Positions 35,961-45,891 of a stretch of 64,000 bases of DNA are shown piece after piece. The notes beneath the pieces are model-generated. The model did no database searches. It saw nothing but the letters and a program-made list of their open reading frames with translations, and had not been told where the DNA came from. The position numbers and the translations under genes were made by a program. Source of the DNA: Symbiodinium microadriaticum (Eukaryota > Sar > Dinophyceae > Suessiales > Symbiodiniaceae); assembly GCA_001939145.1 (NCBI GenBank), contig LSRX01001309.1:48969-112968 (forward strand), written 5' to 3'. Within the stretch, counting starts at the first letter, position 1. Each line of letters opens with the position of its first letter.

Positions 35961-36275
35961 CTGCAAGCCCTGATTTCGAGGGCCCTTTAATGGAGCCCTT
36001 ATGGTCCTTAGTAGTGGGTATTTAGGGTATATTGGAGGTTGAGGGATTTGGTCCCAAAAGGCTCAGGGTTTAGGGTTTAGGGTTACGGTTTTCGGAGTTA
36101 ATGATTGGGAAATCCTCTTGCAAGAACACTTACAGCACGGGACAAAAAACATATTAGGGGCCCCCTTGTATTTCTTTCGTTCAAATTTTTGGGGTACGGT
36201 ACGAATGACTAGACACGAAGCAAGACTGACCTAGGTGTAGCCCTAAACCAAAAGACCCTAAATCGTGCTTAAAAC

Positions 36276-36330
36276 CTTGAGGTGAAGCCGACCCCACTGC
36301 CGAGGAGGCTGCACCTCTTGTCCGGCGGTC
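36276..36330 (-). CDS. Unidentified gene, internal exon
   Basis: 55 bp. Acceptor cttcag|G, donor CAAG|GTTTTAAG. The first base completes a codon from the exon at 36,510, then 18 codons read TAGQEVQPPRQWGRLHLK. It ends in phase 0, as the next exon needs. Confidence 0.55.
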
Positions 36331-36509
36331 CTGAAGAGGCTTTGAGGGATAGGGGTTGACCTGCCTTAAGGACCAAAATGGCCCTTGAAAGTAGGGGTCC
36401 CTATACCCCTATACTATGAATCCCTATATGGCTATATGGTATATGAACCTTAAACCCTTTTAGGGTTCTTCTTTTCGTCCTTAAGGTGTAGCGCCATCAC
36501 GTACCTTAC

Positions 36510-36547
36510 CTTTCCAAGCACACGTTCATCCCGCAGTCTTGGAAAAG
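36510..36547 (-). CDS. Unidentified gene, internal exon
   Basis: 38 bp. Acceptor ttggag|CTT, canonical donor GGAAAG|GTAAGG. Encodes LFQDCGMNVCLE plus two bases. The intron before it is only 46 bp and contains one TTTAGGG. Confidence 0.55.
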
Positions 36548-36593
36548 CTCCAAACCCTAAACCCGAACACCTGAACCCTTTCAACCCCGGGGC

Positions 36594-36628
36594 AGCTTCT
36601 GTGGCTTCCCATGCTTGTTCGCACAAGG
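36594..36628 (-). CDS. Unidentified gene, small exon
   Basis: 35 bp. Acceptor catcag|CC, donor GCT|GCCCCGG (GC type). Encodes LCEQAWEATEA and ends in phase 0. The joined protein is rich in Glu and Ala here and may be helical. Confidence 0.5.
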
Positions 36629-36747
36629 CTGATGAGGTCTATAGAATCATATAACCCAGCTACAGCTAATCAAACTTCAATTCCGGTCATAAATAAGCTA
36701 AGGGTTCAGGGTTACGGGCTGGGGGTCTTGGGACTAGGTAGTCGGGC

Positions 36748-36780
36748 GCGTGCGCGCGCGCGCGTGTGCGCACACGTGTC
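36748..36780. repeat. (GC)n/(GT)n purine-pyrimidine tract
   Basis: cgcgtgcgcgcgcgcgcgtg followed by tgcgcacacgtg; alternating, so it could form Z-DNA. It lies in an intron of the minus-strand gene. Confidence 0.85.
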
Positions 36781-36991
36781 GACCGGTGGTCGTACAGGCC
36801 ACTTGGTATGCCGCGCATGGGTTACCTGGGAGTTAGGATTAGGGGGACCCTGGGGGATATAGACCCTCTCAATAAGGTCCCCTTGAAGAGAGCTACAAGT
36901 AGGGTTCAGAAGGGTCCCCTTTAAGGGGTCTCGCTTATACTACCTCCGATTACCTTAATCGGGGTTGAACGCAATTATAAGCCAAGGTCAC

Positions 36992-37013
36992 CTCTTGCGG
37001 AAGATTCTTCGAT
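36992..37013 (-). CDS. Unidentified gene, candidate micro-exon
   Basis: 22 bp. Acceptor cttag|ATC, donor AGAG|GTGACC. It encodes IEESSAR plus one base, linking exons 37,183-37,282 and 36,594-36,628 in frame. Such a short exon could arise by chance; the matching phase on both sides is the only support. Confidence 0.4.
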
Positions 37014-37182
37014 CTAAGCGTGCGTTGGAATGTCGAATACCCTAATATTTGATAAGGAGGTCTTATTTCCGGAAGATATTGAGAGCGTCTCGGAAAGTAT
37101 AGGCTATAATAAGCATGAAACATCCCCCCTTTATTGCTCTCATACTAGCACTCAATCCCGGGGGCTCGTGTAACGGCGTCAC

Positions 37183-37282
37183 GAGCGCCTCCTCTGCAAG
37201 CACGTGCTGGCTTTCAGAGAGCGAAAACCCCAATGCGTCCTCAGGCCCGCTGCGAAATGGTGGATCTCCTCGCAACGAGAGG
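37183..37282 (-). CDS. Unidentified gene, internal exon
   Basis: 100 bp. Acceptor accgag|C, donor GCGCTC|GTGACG. The 33 codons include SLSESQHVLAEEAL. The preceding exon must end in phase 2; I could not identify it. A plus frame overlaps. Confidence 0.42.
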
Positions 37283-37394
37283 CTCGGTCTGCCCTAAACT
37301 CCGAACCTAAGTCTACGCAAAGATCAGCAGGACTTCCAGAAAAATCACAAGTCGTGGCTCCCTATAGTCTTGCAGCTTTGCTTCGACCCTGAAG

Positions 37395-37468
37395 ACTGCA
37401 GGCCAAGGGGTCCAAATTGAAAGAGCAGATGCCTCGGGAGGGGAGCAGGGTAGGACGAGCATCGGCAG
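37395..37468 (-). CDS. Unidentified gene, candidate upstream exon
   Basis: Acceptor cctgcag|CTG. Two bases complete Ala with the exon at 37,510, then the frame reads DARPTLLPSRGICSFNLD. The donor end is not defined and the stated end is approximate. Confidence 0.3.
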
Positions 37469-37509
37469 CTGCAGGTGTGTAATGCTACTACTATGGTCCT
37501 ACACCCTAC

Positions 37510-37563
37510 CGGAGATCAACTGTGGGTGTGACTTCAACAAGTCCCTCTGCCTCTCGGTTGCAT
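37510..37563 (-). CDS. Unidentified gene, candidate upstream exon
   Basis: 54 bp. Acceptor taaag|AT after a CCCTAAA run, donor CTCCG|GTAGGG. Encodes ATERQRDLLKSHPQLIS. Phase 1 at the end fits the exon at 37,468. Further upstream exons may lie near 38,210-38,480 (minus frame SVFSSERWLDFLSTLRPEAK), but no junction was found. Confidence 0.4.
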
Positions 37564-37740
37564 CTTTAGGGTTTAGGGCTTTAGGGTTCTAGGCCCTGAA
37601 CCCAAAACCCTAACCCGTGATACCTAAGTCCCCGTGATCGGTACACAACGTCCTAGACCTCACACTCCCATAAACTCAAGAACCGCTAAAAACCTTGTTT
37701 AAAAACTTCCCTCTGCAACATTTAAGGTTCGCCGTTCCAC

Positions 37741-37836
37741 ACCCCCCCCAAAAAAAAAAAATAAATAATATATATATATATATATAATACTAATTAATAA
37801 TATTAAATAAATAAATAAATAAAAAAATAAATAAAA
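37741..37836. repeat. AT-rich simple repeat
   Basis: Poly-C/poly-A, (TA)n and (TAAA)n tracts. Confidence 0.9.
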
Positions 37837-38080
37837 CTATTCAGCTCAACACTGAAGAGGCGCTCGCCAGCAAGAATTTGGAGGCTCTCTGAACCCAAAG
37901 GGCTTGCAGACCAGCTTTCATCTTCGTAACCCTAAACCCAAGGGTTTAGGGTTTAGGCTGCCGGGTTTAGGGTTTAGGGCTAAGCCAGGGTTGGGGTTCG
38001 TTTGAGATCCGGGGAGCATTGGCTTGCTATCGAGCGAGGCTTCGGGAAACCCGGAGGTTCATTGCAGGGTCTCATTTTTT

Positions 38081-38208
38081 AAAGGCTCAAAAGCACTTAG
38101 TAGGTAATTTACATGTAGGATTTTAAATGAGCAGGTCATACAACATTCTGATGGCTAAGAGGGGACTTATAGCCCCGAGTAACCTACTTACCAGGCCCTT
38201 TGAGCCCT
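38081..38208. mobile_element. MITE-like palindrome, family 14
   Basis: aaaggctcaaaagcacttag and the imperfect complement at ttaccaggccctttgagccc. Only one copy was seen. Confidence 0.65.
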
Positions 38209-38986
38209 TCAGTAGGTCCCCAACAGTCCCCTCTCCTCCTTGGCCTCTGGCCGCAGGGTGCTCAGGAAATCGAGCCACCTCTCCGAGCTAAACACGGATC
38301 CGAGCATTTGCGGTCTATGTCGGGGCACCCCATCTTTCGAAACTTCCACATTCGTCTGTTTTGGGAGTCCGGGAAGTCGTGCTGGAGGGCTGGGCTTCGA
38401 CACTTTCAGCTCAACCCACTCAAATCGGTGGTGTCGGTGGTGGTGGTGGTGGTGGCGGTGGTGGTGGCGGCTAAACCTCAAACCCTAAACCCTAAGTGGT
38501 CTCGCTCCAAGCACAGCGCATACAGACTCCTTCGCCAAAGACCGGCCGGGCAAGCTGAAAACCCAGCAAACCCCAAGCCCTAAACCCTGCCATAGAATTC
38601 GGAAGAATTGCCAACACTATTCCGAGGACTCCTGATTAAAAGAACCCAATAATAATCCAGGGCTGCATGAATCAGGACCCTCTATTAGGTAGGAAACTCC
38701 TTGCATGGCATCTGGAGAGGGAGTCAGGTTCCGCCTTCCGGCTTGTATTACCGTCTATGTTTGCAGGACTCGCCTTAGCTGCAGTAGAGCTAAAAAAGAG
38801 GCTACAGACCTTTATGGCCTAAGTTTGGGTTTTAGGCAATATTCTGTGGATGCCGGTTCCGGCCTTAACCCCAAACCCTAGACCCTTCATAAGGTGACGG
38901 GTTTGGGGTTCGCACGGCCAAGGTATAGTTCAGGGTGCAGCCGAGAGCGAATCTTCCGTCCGAGTGCAGCTTAAGAGGGCTAAGGT

Positions 38987-39095
38987 AATATAGGGGCCTT
39001 AATAATTAGATTGGGGTTTGGGGGTCCATTATACTATAATTATAGTAAGGAACCCCCCAAAACCCTATTCTAATTATTAAGGCTCCTATATTATG
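38987..39095. mobile_element. MITE family 3
   Basis: taatataggggccttaataa and ttctaattattaaggctcct, then atatta; strong inverted ends. Confidence 0.92.
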
Positions 39096-39239
39096 CATGA
39101 ACCTACGTACACAGCAGTCGAGAAACTGCCAGGAGGTAGGGGTTTAGGCTTAAGGGTACTAGTCGGAACATGGGGAGGCGAATGACTATTCGCACAAAGG
39201 CCTAGCTATTTAGTTTGACAAGGGTGCGGAGGCCTCTGG

Positions 39240-39335
39240 CTCCCTAAACCCTAAATCCTTAAACCCTAAATCCTTAAACCCTAAACCCTTAAACCTTAAA
39301 CCCTAAACCCTAGACCCCTAACCCCTAAACCCTAA
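39240..39335 (-). repeat. CCCTAAA array
   Basis: About 13 units with ccttaaa and octamer variants. Confidence 0.93.
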
Positions 39336-39404
39336 AGCACATCAGGGAACCCATGAAGGCTTCCGCCTGCAGTTCGAACCGGCCTTTAGCTGCTCATCAC
39401 GTCA

Positions 39405-39481
39405 AGGTTTAGGGTTTAAGGGTTTAGGGTTTAGGGGTTTAGGGTTTAGGGGTTTAGGGTTTAGGGGTTTAGGGTTTAGGA
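39405..39481 (+). repeat. TTTAGGG heptamer/octamer array
   Basis: Strict alternation of tttaggg and ggtttagg-type octamers, about ten units, in the opposite sense to the array 70 bp to the left; a short exon-like island lies between them. Confidence 0.93.
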
Positions 39482-39486
39482 ATGAA

Positions 39487-39840
39487 GGTCAGCATGGTTA
39501 GCCTGGACCAGTGCTTGAAAATGACACAAAGCAAATCGCCAACCTCCGCGGCCTGCTCATCATCAAACTCCACCGGAGGAACACCACGATGCTCTGCCCA
39601 TCCGCGCAATTGGAAGCAGATCTTCTTTGTTCACGATTTCTCGCTGTCGTTCCTGGCGGCCACTTTTCATGGCACTTCAAGCCAACTCGGAAGCTGTCCA
39701 CTTTTGTACATGGCTTTGAACTTGCAACCTGTCCTTGTTCTTACCTGCCTGCTGCCGCTCTTCCTTCTCTGCTGGCAATAGGAAGTCCTGCTGCTCCCAT
39801 TGCCGAGGGACTGTCCGCCTGAAGCCGCGTTGGTGCCCTC
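39487..39840. other. Coding-like island, open on both strands
   Basis: Two plus frames (99 and 103 codons) and several minus frames are open. On the minus strand one frame reaches a canonical GTAAGA donor at about 39,753 (AASGGQSLGNGSSRTSYCQQ), with further candidates (RQEREIVNKEDLLPIARMG; VEFDDEQAAEVGDLLCVIFK). The minus strand is favoured on splice sites but not proven. Confidence 0.35.
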
Positions 39841-40030
39841 GCCAGGAGGTCCTTGTGCCCTAAACCCTAAACCCTAAACCCTATCACGACTTCATAGTCG
39901 TAGCTTCTGCGGCCGATCGCATCCGGAAGCTGATCCACAGCAGGCCAGATAAGATCTGGTCCTCCGCTTCCACAGGGATGGTCGCCATCATCCCTTGCTG
40001 GAGCCCCAAGGGTCCAAAGGACCTAATGAA

Positions 40031-40134
40031 TACTGGTGATGATATATGTCCTGCATTACCTTAAGAACCTACACTATGGGAAATATGGTATATTCCTCAT
40101 TATGAGGAATGCAGGATTTATATCATCAACCGTA
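40031..40134. mobile_element. MITE family 1 (copy h)
   Basis: tactggtgatgatatatgtc and tatatcatcaaccgtac; flanked by TAC on both sides. Confidence 0.92.
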
Positions 40135-40135
40135 C

Positions 40136-40425
40136 TTAGCTACTTGGGTTCAGGAAATTAGTTTTGTAGGTTAACGCAGCAACAGCCCGACCTTGTGAGA
40201 GATACCTCGCATGGATACGAGCAGGTGTACCTGGACCCGCATTGGATGATGAGTTCACAGAAACTACAGTATCCTCGCATTGCGGAATTCCTCCGGATTC
40301 CTGAGTCGCAGGGTTCAACCCTACACATCCCGAAACCTCTAGACTGAAGGCCACCTGTTCAATCAAACTTCCTCTCATCCCAGCTGATTTGCTTTCCTTC
40401 TCGCCCAAGACTGCCCACGACCTAC
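40136..40425. other. Coding-like island, strand unresolved
   Basis: The minus frame is open for about 90 codons to a stop at 40,136 (VAFSLEVSGCVGLNPATQES...). The plus frame is open for about 58 codons to a stop (SHGYEQVYLDPHWMMSSQKL...). No family was recognised for either. Confidence 0.3.
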
Positions 40426-40920
40426 ATCACGAAGCGACCTAGCATTACGATCAAGGAACCCACAATCAAAAAGGGAAAGCCGTAGCTGACACTGACTGCA
40501 CCAACTACATATTAACATAAACATATATATATATATATCCTGCATAAACTTGCGGACCCCAAATGGTAGCGCAGTGTAGCAGCGACGCAGGGTTTTCATA
40601 CCACCGACAGTGCCCAATACCCGCAATTGAGGAATGTACCTTATACATCAAAGTTAGAAGCCTTCTGTAACTTAAGGAACACTATTCGTGAATTGAGGGA
40701 TAGATTTTCGAAGGCCCACTTAGCGCCCTTAATCCAATAGCCACCGCCCGACTTCCACTTAGCTGGCTTGTTGTTAAGGAACATTTACAAAGCTGCCACC
40801 TAACGTTGTAGCAGCATGTAGTAAGTAATGTTAAAGAAGATGTGTTCCTCATGAATAGTACTTTCAGGAAGGTTCCTTGCGAAGAACACAGTGGTTGGCC
40901 CTGTTGACACGCGGTGCTCC

Positions 40921-41189
40921 TCAAAAAGGTGTGCTCTCGCAGGTAGCGGCAGACTCAACAGGGCAATCTACCAGCCGCGAAACCTGGAACCAAGGCAGTT
41001 GCTCACAATACGTGAACATCAGCTCAGTGGTCAGTATCTCCGGCAGTTCATCAGCTCCCGCTTGTGTGGTTATACCGTTCGTTCTTGGATCAAGAATAAT
41101 TTGAGCATAGGAATCACGCTCTTTTGGGTTCGCATGCCTTCCTCCGCAATGGGAGCGTGTCTCTCGGGAGATCTCGGAAGCAACCGATT
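40921..41189 (-). other. Candidate coding island, minus strand
   Basis: A minus frame of about 88 codons closes with TGA at 40,921 (ERDSYAQIILDPRTNGITTQ...). It is acidic and of balanced composition. A 138-codon plus frame overlaps. A second minus-strand island, 41,205-41,405, reads ALRRLERVLSQELTGLYQWS. No family was recognised. Confidence 0.35.
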
Positions 41190-41503
41190 CAACAAATCAA
41201 TATGCCATGTTGCATGCGATCGCTTGGATCCAACTGGCACTCTCTTGCAGAGAGGCTTGCATTCGCCTTCCAGCGGGCGTGGTCCCTCTGGACCTGACAC
41301 AATATAGACCACTGATACAGGCCAGTGAGTTCTTGGGAGAGCACTCGCTCTAGCCTCCGCAGGGCGACTCTGCATCCAGCCGGGAGCCGTTTTTTCGCGC
41401 CCCTCGGGGCTTAGGGTCATAGTGCTTAGAGCTTGTTGGGTTTAGGACTTATGACTTAGAAACTTTGGGTGCCCGACTTTTGGACCAAGTAAGCATTAAC
41501 AGG

Positions 41504-41572
41504 AATGTGGACCTTCGATTTAATTACAGGCCCTGCCAGGGGAGTTTTCACGTGAAGGTCTACATTAATGAA
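41504..41572. mobile_element. Short palindrome, MITE-like
   Basis: aatgtggaccttcgatttaa and the complement of acgtgaaggtctacattaat. Single copy. Confidence 0.5.
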
Positions 41573-41659
41573 GTTTCTGGATCCATCTCCTAAATATGTC
41601 CGGCTGATCGTGCGTTATTGGCATAGGATCTGCTACAACACAACCCGTTTCCCCCCCCC

Positions 41660-41999
41660 NNNNNNNNNNNNNNNNNNNNNNNNNNNNNNNNNNNNNNNNN
41701 NNNNNNNNNNNNNNNNNNNNNNNNNNNNNNNNNNNNNNNNNNNNNNNNNNNNNNNNNNNNNNNNNNNNNNNNNNNNNNNNNNNNNNNNNNNNNNNNNNNN
41801 NNNNNNNNNNNNNNNNNNNNNNNNNNNNNNNNNNNNNNNNNNNNNNNNNNNNNNNNNNNNNNNNNNNNNNNNNNNNNNNNNNNNNNNNNNNNNNNNNNNN
41901 NNNNNNNNNNNNNNNNNNNNNNNNNNNNNNNNNNNNNNNNNNNNNNNNNNNNNNNNNNNNNNNNNNNNNNNNNNNNNNNNNNNNNNNNNNNNNNNNNNN
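41660..41999. other. Assembly gap of 340 N
   Basis: Runs of N preceded by poly-C and followed by (TAAA)n(TA)n(TC)n. The open frames across it are meaningless. Confidence 1.
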
Positions 42000-42032
42000 A
42001 TAAATAAATAAATAAATATATATATATATATA

Positions 42033-42060
<28 letters not shown>
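42000..42060. repeat. (TAAA)n(TA)n(TC)n microsatellite
   Basis: Simple repeats at the right edge of the gap, probably what broke the assembly. Confidence 0.95.
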
Positions 42061-42063
<3 letters not shown>

Positions 42064-42149
42064 GCCCAAGATGTCTAAAGTTCCCTCCTGATGCATCGGG
42101 CAGGAGGGCACGATCCCACACTCAGGCCGGCCGAATTGAGCTCCTCTGC

Positions 42150-42440
42150 GCGGGGTTTCGGCTTTAGGGGTTTAGGGGTTGGGGTTTAGGGTTTAGGGTT
42201 TTGGGCTTTAGGGTTTAGGAGTTTAGGATTTAGGATTTAGGATTGCCGGGTTTAGGTTTTAGAGGATTGCCGGGTTTAGGTTTTAGGCGTTTTAGGGGTT
42301 TTAGGGGTTTTAGGGGTTGGGGTTTAGGGTTCAGGGCTTTAGGGCTTTAGGGCTTTAGGGGTTTTAGGGGGTTTAGGGTTTTGGGCTTTAGGGTTTAGGG
42401 TTTAGGTTTTAAGGGTTTAGGGGTTTCGGAGTTTAGGATT
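42150..42440 (+). repeat. Long degenerate TTTAGGG array
   Basis: About 300 bp, including a duplicated 24-bp block (gattgccgggtttaggttttag). Confidence 0.93.
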
Positions 42441-42739
42441 TAGGATTGTGGGTTGAGGAGGGGTTCAGGGGTTTTTGGGTTTGTGACTTTGGGAAAAAAG
42501 GGTTTAGGGATCTGGGGGCGCTTAGGGGTTCAGGGTTGGGCGGGCTTTGTTAAGCAAGTGTCCATTTGGGGTTCCTTGTTATGTTTGAGGAACTATCAGT
42601 ATGGATAACTAGGTGTTGGTCTAAACTAACTAATGAGGACACCCTAAACACTTGATATCCCTATATCTGGCGGCTTAGGATCCAGAACGGGCAAGATGCC
42701 TGTAAGCCCCCGCGACCTACACCGCTATGCCTTTATACT

Positions 42740-42905
42740 ACAGTTGACCACAATGATTCCTAAAGAACACCCAGAGGCGGGGTAATGCAATCAGAATGAG
42801 GTTTGCTGATGCTTCTCCATCCCAAGCAGAGCATTCTTCCGTCGCAGAACATACGAAATCTCCGGGAGACTCAGCCAACCGGCTGCATTCAGGGAATGTG
42901 ACTGA
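42740..42905. other. Coding-like island, strand unresolved
   Basis: Minus frame: SRLAESPGDFVCSATEECSA... then a hydrophobic stretch. Plus frame: FADASPSQAEHSSVAEHTKS... to a stop. Lies about 200 bp from the retrotransposon. Confidence 0.28.
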
Positions 42906-42967
42906 GCCTTGCATCTGAGTCCGCCACGTTACACGAAGATCTGCAGATCGAGTTTCGGGTGCAACAT

Positions 42968-43080
42968 TGCAGGGTTTAGGGCTTTGGGGCTTCAGGGGTT
43001 TAGGTTAGGGTTTAGGGCTTTGGGGCTTCAGGGGTTTAGGTTGGGGTTTAGGGCTTTGGGGCTTTTAGGGTTTAGGGGCG
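42968..43080 (+). repeat. 37-bp tandem repeat made of heptamer variants
   Basis: Nearly three copies of gggtttagggctttggggct followed by tcaggggtttaggtt(a/g), just left of the retrotransposon. Confidence 0.9.
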
Positions 43081-43108
43081 TTAGGGTCGTTGTGCTCTCG
43101 AGTGGATG

Positions 43109-43125
43109 GAAACCAAGGCGGCCAG
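43109..43125 (+). repeat. Target-site duplication, left copy
   Basis: gaaaccaaggcggccag, repeated exactly at 46,817-46,833. It marks the left border of the inserted retrotransposon. Confidence 0.9.
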
Positions 43126-45891
43126 TTAACTTGTGAGTATAAGGTTGCCCTTGCACTTAGCTCGGTTAGTACGCGACGCAATGGATTTCTTCAGGATTGT
43201 TCCTTTTCACTGCAAGCTGCCCAGGCTTTGTTGTCCATCTGGACGCGTATCCTTGAGACCAGTATTGAGGGTTTTCACCCCATAACCACGGGAGGATTCC
43301 TTGATGACAACAACTTCCGTTGCTGTGGGCCTGTCCCGCAACTCGTTGCCAGCAGTCTCCAAGATGCTTGGGGACGATCGGAGCACTTTCACCGGTTAAG
43401 TGGGACCCAGACCAACTTTGATAAAACAATTTGCTTTGCCACCACTGCAAAACTGCAAGAGTCTATGGACTTTGCTGCTGAGCAGAAGCCGCCTTTGCAT
43501 TTTAAAAATTCCTTTATTTTGGTTGGGGGTCTGGTTGTGGTCAGAGGTAACCCTAGTGTTCGCCACCGCAATGAGCGAGTCCAGAAAGGAATCTGTCGCA
43601 TCAGGAGAGCTCGGAACTCGCCCATCGCTTTTCAGCACCGCTCACTAATGCTGCAGCTTGGGTGTCTGCCGGTGGCCATCTATGGTTGCGAGCTTCAAAC
43701 CTTGTCGCTGCAGCAGTGTACGGGCCTTAGGCGTGCTGCGAGTGCTTGCATGTTCAAGGGGCACACCTGGTGCCGTGCACCAGGTCTCTCTCTGACACTG
43801 GTCCTGCCTGGACACAGGTTGGATGCTAAGCAAGCGTGCATCTACAATCTTCTTTGTCTCAATCGACGTCTGTTTCGACGCCGGCCTGATTTAAGACTTA
43901 TGCTTGAGGAAACGTGGAGGCTCACCAGCAGCAGACATTGCAAAGGCAGCTATGGCCCGATGAGATGTATAGCAGATGCTGCTGCGAAACTGAAGTGGAC
44001 CTGGCGTGACCCGTGGCATTTTGTTACGGCTTCAGGTGCTGTCATCGGACTCCTCGAAGGTACTGATAAACAGTGGAAGCATGCGCTTCGGGCTGAACTA
44101 CGCTTGATGGTGTGGCATGAAGACACTCTTACCAAAAGGAAGGACATGCAAGGTCTTCGTGAGGTTGATTATGATGCCACGGTTGCTCTCTACAGGCGGT
44201 CCCAGCGGCATTCCGTGCAAGGTCTGGAACAGAGAAGGCGTGTCTTCAAGAGGGATCTTCTCGATCACATGCAGCTTACGCATTTGCGTACAGTTTTAAC
44301 TGGTTGCATTCAATCACGTGAGCGTCTTTTCTTGAGCAACCGTGTCACGTCCAAGTTGTGCCCTTTTTGCCAGGAAGGTCCCGAAACAGTCACGCACATC
44401 CTGTGGCATTGCAAGTCTTGGGAGGAGCATCGTGGCACCCTCTTAGCAAAGTATTCCCGTGCTTTACTGGAAAGCCTTCCAGAATGTGCAAAGCAGTGTG
44501 GCATTGTCACGAATGCCATTGCTAACTGTAATAGAAAAGTACTTGCACTTGACTTGCAAAAATGCTTTGTGTCCATTTTACAGGCGCGTGATGCTGAACG
44601 CAAAGTGAAGGGCAGGGAATGGCTGGACAAGAGAGCGGGTGAGACCACTGCTCACACGCGACAGGAGTCACAGCCTTCTATCAGTGCTCTACCTGAATAT
44701 GTCCGCTTGAACCCTGCAAACGCTGACGGAGTAAGGCTTTTCCCCACTTACCCTTGGTCATATGAACACGAGCATGTGCAGGGTAAACTTCACTTTGACG
44801 GCCACATTCCTCAAAATTGGAGACGGTTCAGTGCTGGCTCTGAGTGGACATACCGACTTGATCTCTTTGCGCCACTGCATTGGTATTTCAAAAATTTAAG
44901 GTGGCCTGAGTGCAGCGATCACACAGTTACCTGGGTTGAGCTTGCACTTGACTTCATGGTCACGACGCATGTCAAGCTGTGCGCTGCCAATGAGGAGTCC
45001 GAAGCACTTTCCGCTGAAAGAGCAGCAAGGCTCTTTTCCTCAGCAAGTAAACGACTTGCACAAATCTGCCAGTTCAGTGTCATCCCAGATACTGAGTACA
45101 AAACCATGTACTGCACTGAACGTGTTCCTGCACTTACTGCACTGGGCTTAGGTCGTGCGGCTGGCTGCTCGCGAAGGCCACTTTTGATGCAACCAACGGC
45201 TGTGCATAGAATGTTGCTCCAAGCAGCCTTAGAGCAGGAGTTACTTACACAATCACATAAACGTAGTTTTGTACCCGACCTCTCCTCTCTTCCTGCTCCG
45301 CTTTGGACTCCTCGAAGTGAGCGTCGCAGAATCAAAGGCAAGCAGTCTGTCTCTGATTATGTTCCACCACCCTCTAAGAGAAAGGTGGTTCGATCCCACA
45401 AGGACGATGTCAAGCTTATCGAGTGGTCTGACGACGAGCAGCGTTTGATTAATGAGGCTGCGGCTGGTGATTGGCGCCAGCGGGCAAGGATTCAGAAGCG
45501 CATTTTGCACAATCGCACGGCGCAAAGCTTGGGCAATCACCTGATTGGCCCTTTTCAAGAGCATGATGATCTTGTTTGCATGGTTTGTGGCAAGACGACA
45601 AAAATCTCCAACTTGCAGCGTTTCCTAAAAGAGGATTGTGGAGGTGACGCTGACAAGAATGATCAGGCCACAGGCCGTGGTACGCGTGCAAGCGTCCGCA
45701 TTCTTCAGCGCAAGCAGCTTGTACTTGCTTACAATGAAGGAGCCCATAAGGCAGGCAACCATTTGCTGCATGTGCCCACAAGCCTTGACGATGTACCCAG
45801 GTGCGTGCGTGAAGAATGCCTCATGACGGCTCCCAACGGCTGGCGTAGATTCGGAAACTTTACCAAGACTAGCTGTTTGGGTAACCCATAG
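43126..45891 (+). CDS. Reverse transcriptase C-terminal part with zinc-binding motif
   Basis: Open for 922 codons without a stop inside the element (the frame extends 12 codons into the left flank by chance, so residue numbers here count from 43,090). Residues 70-73 are FLDD in the context TGGFLDDNNFRC, matching the catalytic YxDD motif C of reverse transcriptase; motifs A and B are absent through truncation. LPVAIYGCE at 193-201 fits the thumb region of LINE polymerases. At 424-441 CPFCQEGPETVTHILWHC fits a CCHC zinc-binding motif found after LINE polymerases. A second Cys pair, CMVCGK at 830-835, precedes a basic tail. The remaining 480 residues are unassigned. The frame ends in tandem unit 1. 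It cannot mobilise itself, since endonuclease and part of the polymerase are missing; intactness suggests a young insertion. Confidence 0.88.
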   Translation, partial: LTCEYKVALALSSVSTRRNGFLQDCSFSLQAAQALLSIWTRILETSIEGFHPITTGGFLDDNNFRCCGPVPQLVASSLQDAWGRSEHFHRLSGTQTNFDKTICFATTAKLQESMDFAAEQKPPLHFKNSFILVGGLVVVRGNPSVRHRNERVQKGICRIRRARNSPIAFQHRSLMLQLGCLPVAIYGCELQTLSLQQCTGLRRAASACMFKGHTWCRAPGLSLTLVLPGHRLDAKQACIYNLLCLNRRLFRRRPDLRLMLEETWRLTSSRHCKGSYGPMRCIADAAAKLKWTWRDPWHFVTASGAVIGLLEGTDKQWKHALRAELRLMVWHEDTLTKRKDMQGLREVDYDATVALYRRSQRHSVQGLEQRRRVFKRDLLDHMQLTHLRTVLTGCIQSRERLFLSNRVTSKLCPFCQEGPETVTHILWHCKSWEEHRGTLLAKYSRALLESLPECAKQCGIVTNAIANCNRKVLALDLQKCFVSILQARDAERKVKGREWLDKRAGETTAHTRQESQPSISALPEYVRLNPANADGVRLFPTYPWSYEHEHVQGKLHFDGHIPQNWRRFSAGSEWTYRLDLFAPLHWYFKNLRWPECSDHTVTWVELALDFMVTTHVKLCAANEESEALSAERAARLFSSASKRLAQICQFSVIPDTEYKTMYCTERVPALTALGLGRAAGCSRRPLLMQPTAVHRMLLQAALEQELLTQSHKRSFVPDLSSLPAPLWTPRSERRRIKGKQSVSDYVPPPSKRKVVRSHKDDVKLIEWSDDEQRLINEAAAGDWRQRARIQKRILHNRTAQSLGNHLIGPFQEHDDLVCMVCGKTTKISNLQRFLKEDCGGDADKNDQATGRGTRASVRILQRKQLVLAYNEGAHKAGNHLLHVPTSLDDVPRCVREECLMTAPNGWRRFGNFTKTSCLGNP

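Noticed and set aside
41568..42121. Frames of up to 173 codons across the gap
   Set aside because: Most codons are N; nothing can be said.
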